Shown: positions 62,453 to 64,000 of the stretch, piece by piece
Layout: every line of letters starts with the position of its first letter
How positions within the stretch are numbered: position 1 is the stretch's first letter
Assembly: GCA_028288165.1 (NCBI GenBank)
Contig: JAQBOG010000017.1
Location: 124,001-188,000, forward strand
Origin: Sphingobacteriales bacterium
GTDB lineage: Bacteria; Bacteroidota; Bacteroidia; Sphingobacteriales; Sphingobacteriaceae
Direction: 5' to 3'
Length of the DNA stretch: 64,000 nt
Program-made: the position numbers and the translations under genes
The notes under the pieces: model-generated
What the model was told of the DNA's origin: nothing
The model's input: the letters and a program-made list of their open reading frames with translations, nothing else
Database searches by the model: none

Positions 62453-63235
62453 TTATATAATTCCTAATTTAAACTCATCTGCATCATTTAAAAACGGAAA
62501 ATCCTTACGTGCTCTTTCTACATCTTCTTTTGATATCGAAAAAGTATATAAATCTTCATCATTAGGTTTATAATACACGACTTTTCCTGTTGGATCTATG
62601 CACATTGAATCCCCAGAATGATATACTTCGTTACCATCATGTCCGACACGATTAACCGCTATTACATATGATTGATTTTCAATCGCTCTGGCGGGAATAA
62701 GCGTGCGCCAGTGTAGCGACCTCCTTTCTGGCCAGTTGGCAACAATTAACAAAATATCGTATTCGGGTTCCTTATTTCGCAGCCACACAGGGAATCTCAG
62801 ATCATAGCAAATTACCGGACAGATCTTAAATCCGCCAAGTTCTACGAATAGTTTTTTGTTGCCAGGTGTGAAATGCTTGTCTTCATTACCCATACTAAAT
62901 AAATGTCTTTTATCATATTGTTCAAATGTACCATCAGATTTCATCCAAATCAGTCGGTTATAAAATTTGGAATTCTCTTTAATGATTAACGTTCCAGTGA
63001 CAACACAATCAAATTTCCGTGCTTGCTGATGCATCCATTGCATTGTTTTACCATTCATTTCTTCGGCCAGTTTTTCGGTATTCATCGAAAAACCCGTGCT
63101 AAACATTTCCGGTAACACAATTAAATCTGTTTTCTCTCTAATAGAAGATAGCCTTAAAGCAAGGTTCTGAAGGTTTTTGTCAATATTTTCCCAAAACAAG
63201 TATGCCTGGAAGGTGGTAATTTTCAGCGAATTCAT
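62453..63235 (-). CDS. Omega-amidase / nitrilase family (YafV type)
   Basis: A 260-residue C-N hydrolase. The catalytic Glu is in IVLPEMFSTGFSM, the Lys in YDKRHLFSMGNEDKHF and the Cys in CPVICYDLRFPVWLRN. YafV-type omega-amidases hydrolyse 2-oxoglutaramate and 2-oxosuccinamate left by glutamine- or asparagine-dependent transaminases. It lies 45 bases downstream of such a transaminase gene, which supports this role. Confidence 0.88.
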   Translation of the reverse strand: MNSLKITTFQAYLFWENIDKNLQNLALRLSSIREKTDLIVLPEMFSTGFSMNTEKLAEEMNGKTMQWMHQQARKFDCVVTGTLIIKENSKFYNRLIWMKSDGTFEQYDKRHLFSMGNEDKHFTPGNKKLFVELGGFKICPVICYDLRFPVWLRNKEPEYDILLIVANWPERRSLHWRTLIPARAIENQSYVIAVNRVGHDGNEVYHSGDSMCIDPTGKVVYYKPNDEDLYTFSISKEDVERARKDFPFLNDADEFKLGII

Positions 63236-63280
63236 TTTTTTTATTTAATTGATACGGTTTTGTTAAAATATTGTATTCAG

Positions 63281-64000
63281 TTAAACTTTTATTAATCTTT
63301 CAACGGCTTTATCCAGTGTTTCTTGCTTTTTAGCAAAACAAAAACGTAAAACCTTATAATCTGCACCATTTTTATAGAAGGCAGAAGTGGGTATCCCTGC
63401 AACGCCAAATTCTTTTATTAAACGTATTGCAAAATCATGGTCACCCTCACTAGTAATTTTATGGTACTGAACAGATTGAAAGTAAGAACCTTCGCAGGGC
63501 AGAATATCAAAACGTGTACTCTTTAATAAATTTTTAAAGTGATCTCGTTTTTCTTGATAAAAATTACTCAGCTCCATATAGTATGATTTGTTATCTAAAA
63601 AATCACTAATAGCATATTGAATAGGAGTGTTCACACTAAAAACTAGAAATTGATGGATTTTTCGAAATTCGGTCATTAACTTTTCGGGTGCAATGCAATA
63701 GCCTACTTTCCAACCCGTATTATGAAACAATTTCCCGAATGAAGCGGTAATAAAGCTTCTGTTTTTTAATTCAGGATACCTGGCCATACTAAGGTGTTGT
63801 TTTTTATCAAACACTAAATGTTCATACACCTCATCGCTTAGTATTAGGATATCTGTATTTGTAATAAGTTTAATGAGCTGTTTAATGTCGTTTTCATCCA
63901 GAATAGTTCCAGTTGGATTTTGAGGGGAGTTCAAAATTATCATCCTGGTTCTATTAGTGATGAGTTTCCTTACCACCTCCCAATTAATTTTATAATCTGG
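63281..64000 (-). CDS. Methionine-type aminotransferase, cut by window end
   Basis: The frame is open to the last base of the window, so the N-terminal part is missing; a GTG at 63976 is not the true start. The visible 239 codons give the fold-I aminotransferase core: ILNSPQNPTGTILDENDI, SDEVYEHLVFD, the PLP Lys in TASFGKLFHNTGWKVGY and the C-terminal Arg in VLRFCFAKK. It resembles YbdL, which uses glutamine to amidate 4-methylthio-2-oxobutyrate to methionine, and is paired with the omega-amidase. Confidence 0.88.
   Translation of the reverse strand, partial: PDYKINWEVVRKLITNRTRMIILNSPQNPTGTILDENDIKQLIKLITNTDILILSDEVYEHLVFDKKQHLSMARYPELKNRSFITASFGKLFHNTGWKVGYCIAPEKLMTEFRKIHQFLVFSVNTPIQYAISDFLDNKSYYMELSNFYQEKRDHFKNLLKSTRFDILPCEGSYFQSVQYHKITSEGDHDFAIRLIKEFGVAGIPTSAFYKNGADYKVLRFCFAKKQETLDKAVERLIKV

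Overview
The window looks like a chromosomal segment of a Bacteroidota bacterium, most likely Sphingobacteriaceae and close to Pedobacter. The evidence is AT-rich DNA, several TAnnTTTG-type -7 promoter elements, few Shine-Dalgarno sites, many lipoproteins with a Cys-Lys-Lys-Asp type start, an outer-membrane beta-barrel family 3 receptor, large FtsX-like permeases, an FKBP/DUF4202/BioF-BioD gene set and a DUF3494 ice-binding protein. The genus is inferred from protein style, not from a marker gene. There is no rRNA, tRNA, CRISPR array, prophage or intact insertion sequence that I can see.

Layout. 1-11 kb: an exported GH2 glycosidase, then three tandem paralogous ABC permeases of about 790 residues without an ATPase gene. 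Each is bracketed by arrays of a short repeated word (AGCTATCAGC and its complement). 11-18 kb: an ABC exporter, a sigma-like protein without region 4, DUF4202, an FKBP isomerase, a degenerate XRE protein, a membrane protein and a GntR regulator. 18-23 kb: a two-gene unit of an ice-binding lipoprotein and an OmpA protein, preceded by a palindrome. 23-30 kb: a PaiB-like FMN protein, a HipA-like kinase overlapping a DUF3037 gene, an SF1 helicase, an OmpA lipoprotein and the SelO pseudokinase. 30-38 kb: a fimbrial-type lipoprotein, an outer-membrane receptor, a frameshifted RDD gene, an NTF2-like secreted protein and about 1.9 kb of decayed DNA.

38-43 kb: GatB, a TlpA-like lipoprotein, an OmpR-family response regulator with helically phased TTAACA repeats in front of it, an RluA-type pseudouridine synthase and a DUF695-like lipoprotein. 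43-49 kb: an arginine-centred locus with argS divergent from arginine deiminase, a CtlX-type citrulline hydrolase and arginine decarboxylase. 49-64 kb: an M48 protease, 3-hydroxybutyryl-CoA dehydrogenase, BioF-BioD, a Spy-like helical protein, an S24-type repressor divergent from a GIY-YIG-like protein that seems to lack catalytic residues, an MsrB-like lipoprotein with no redox cysteine, a protease/TolB-propeller/barrel fusion, a class A penicillin-binding protein, PPK2, a small GNAT protein, and an omega-amidase/aminotransferase pair of methionine salvage type that runs off the end of the window.

Two dispersed repeat systems are not explained by the genes. One is a structured element of roughly 85-130 bp (GGGCGTTCGGGCGGGCTTTC ... 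AACGCAAAACCTAGCAT), with six recognisable copies and two fragments. The other is the word arrays, whose polarity follows gene orientation. These arrays, the Cys-less MsrB, the HipA-like/DUF3037 pair, the truncated sigma protein and the repressor/GIY-YIG pair are the best candidates for undescribed biology. I did not find a clearly new multi-gene system that I could defend as such.
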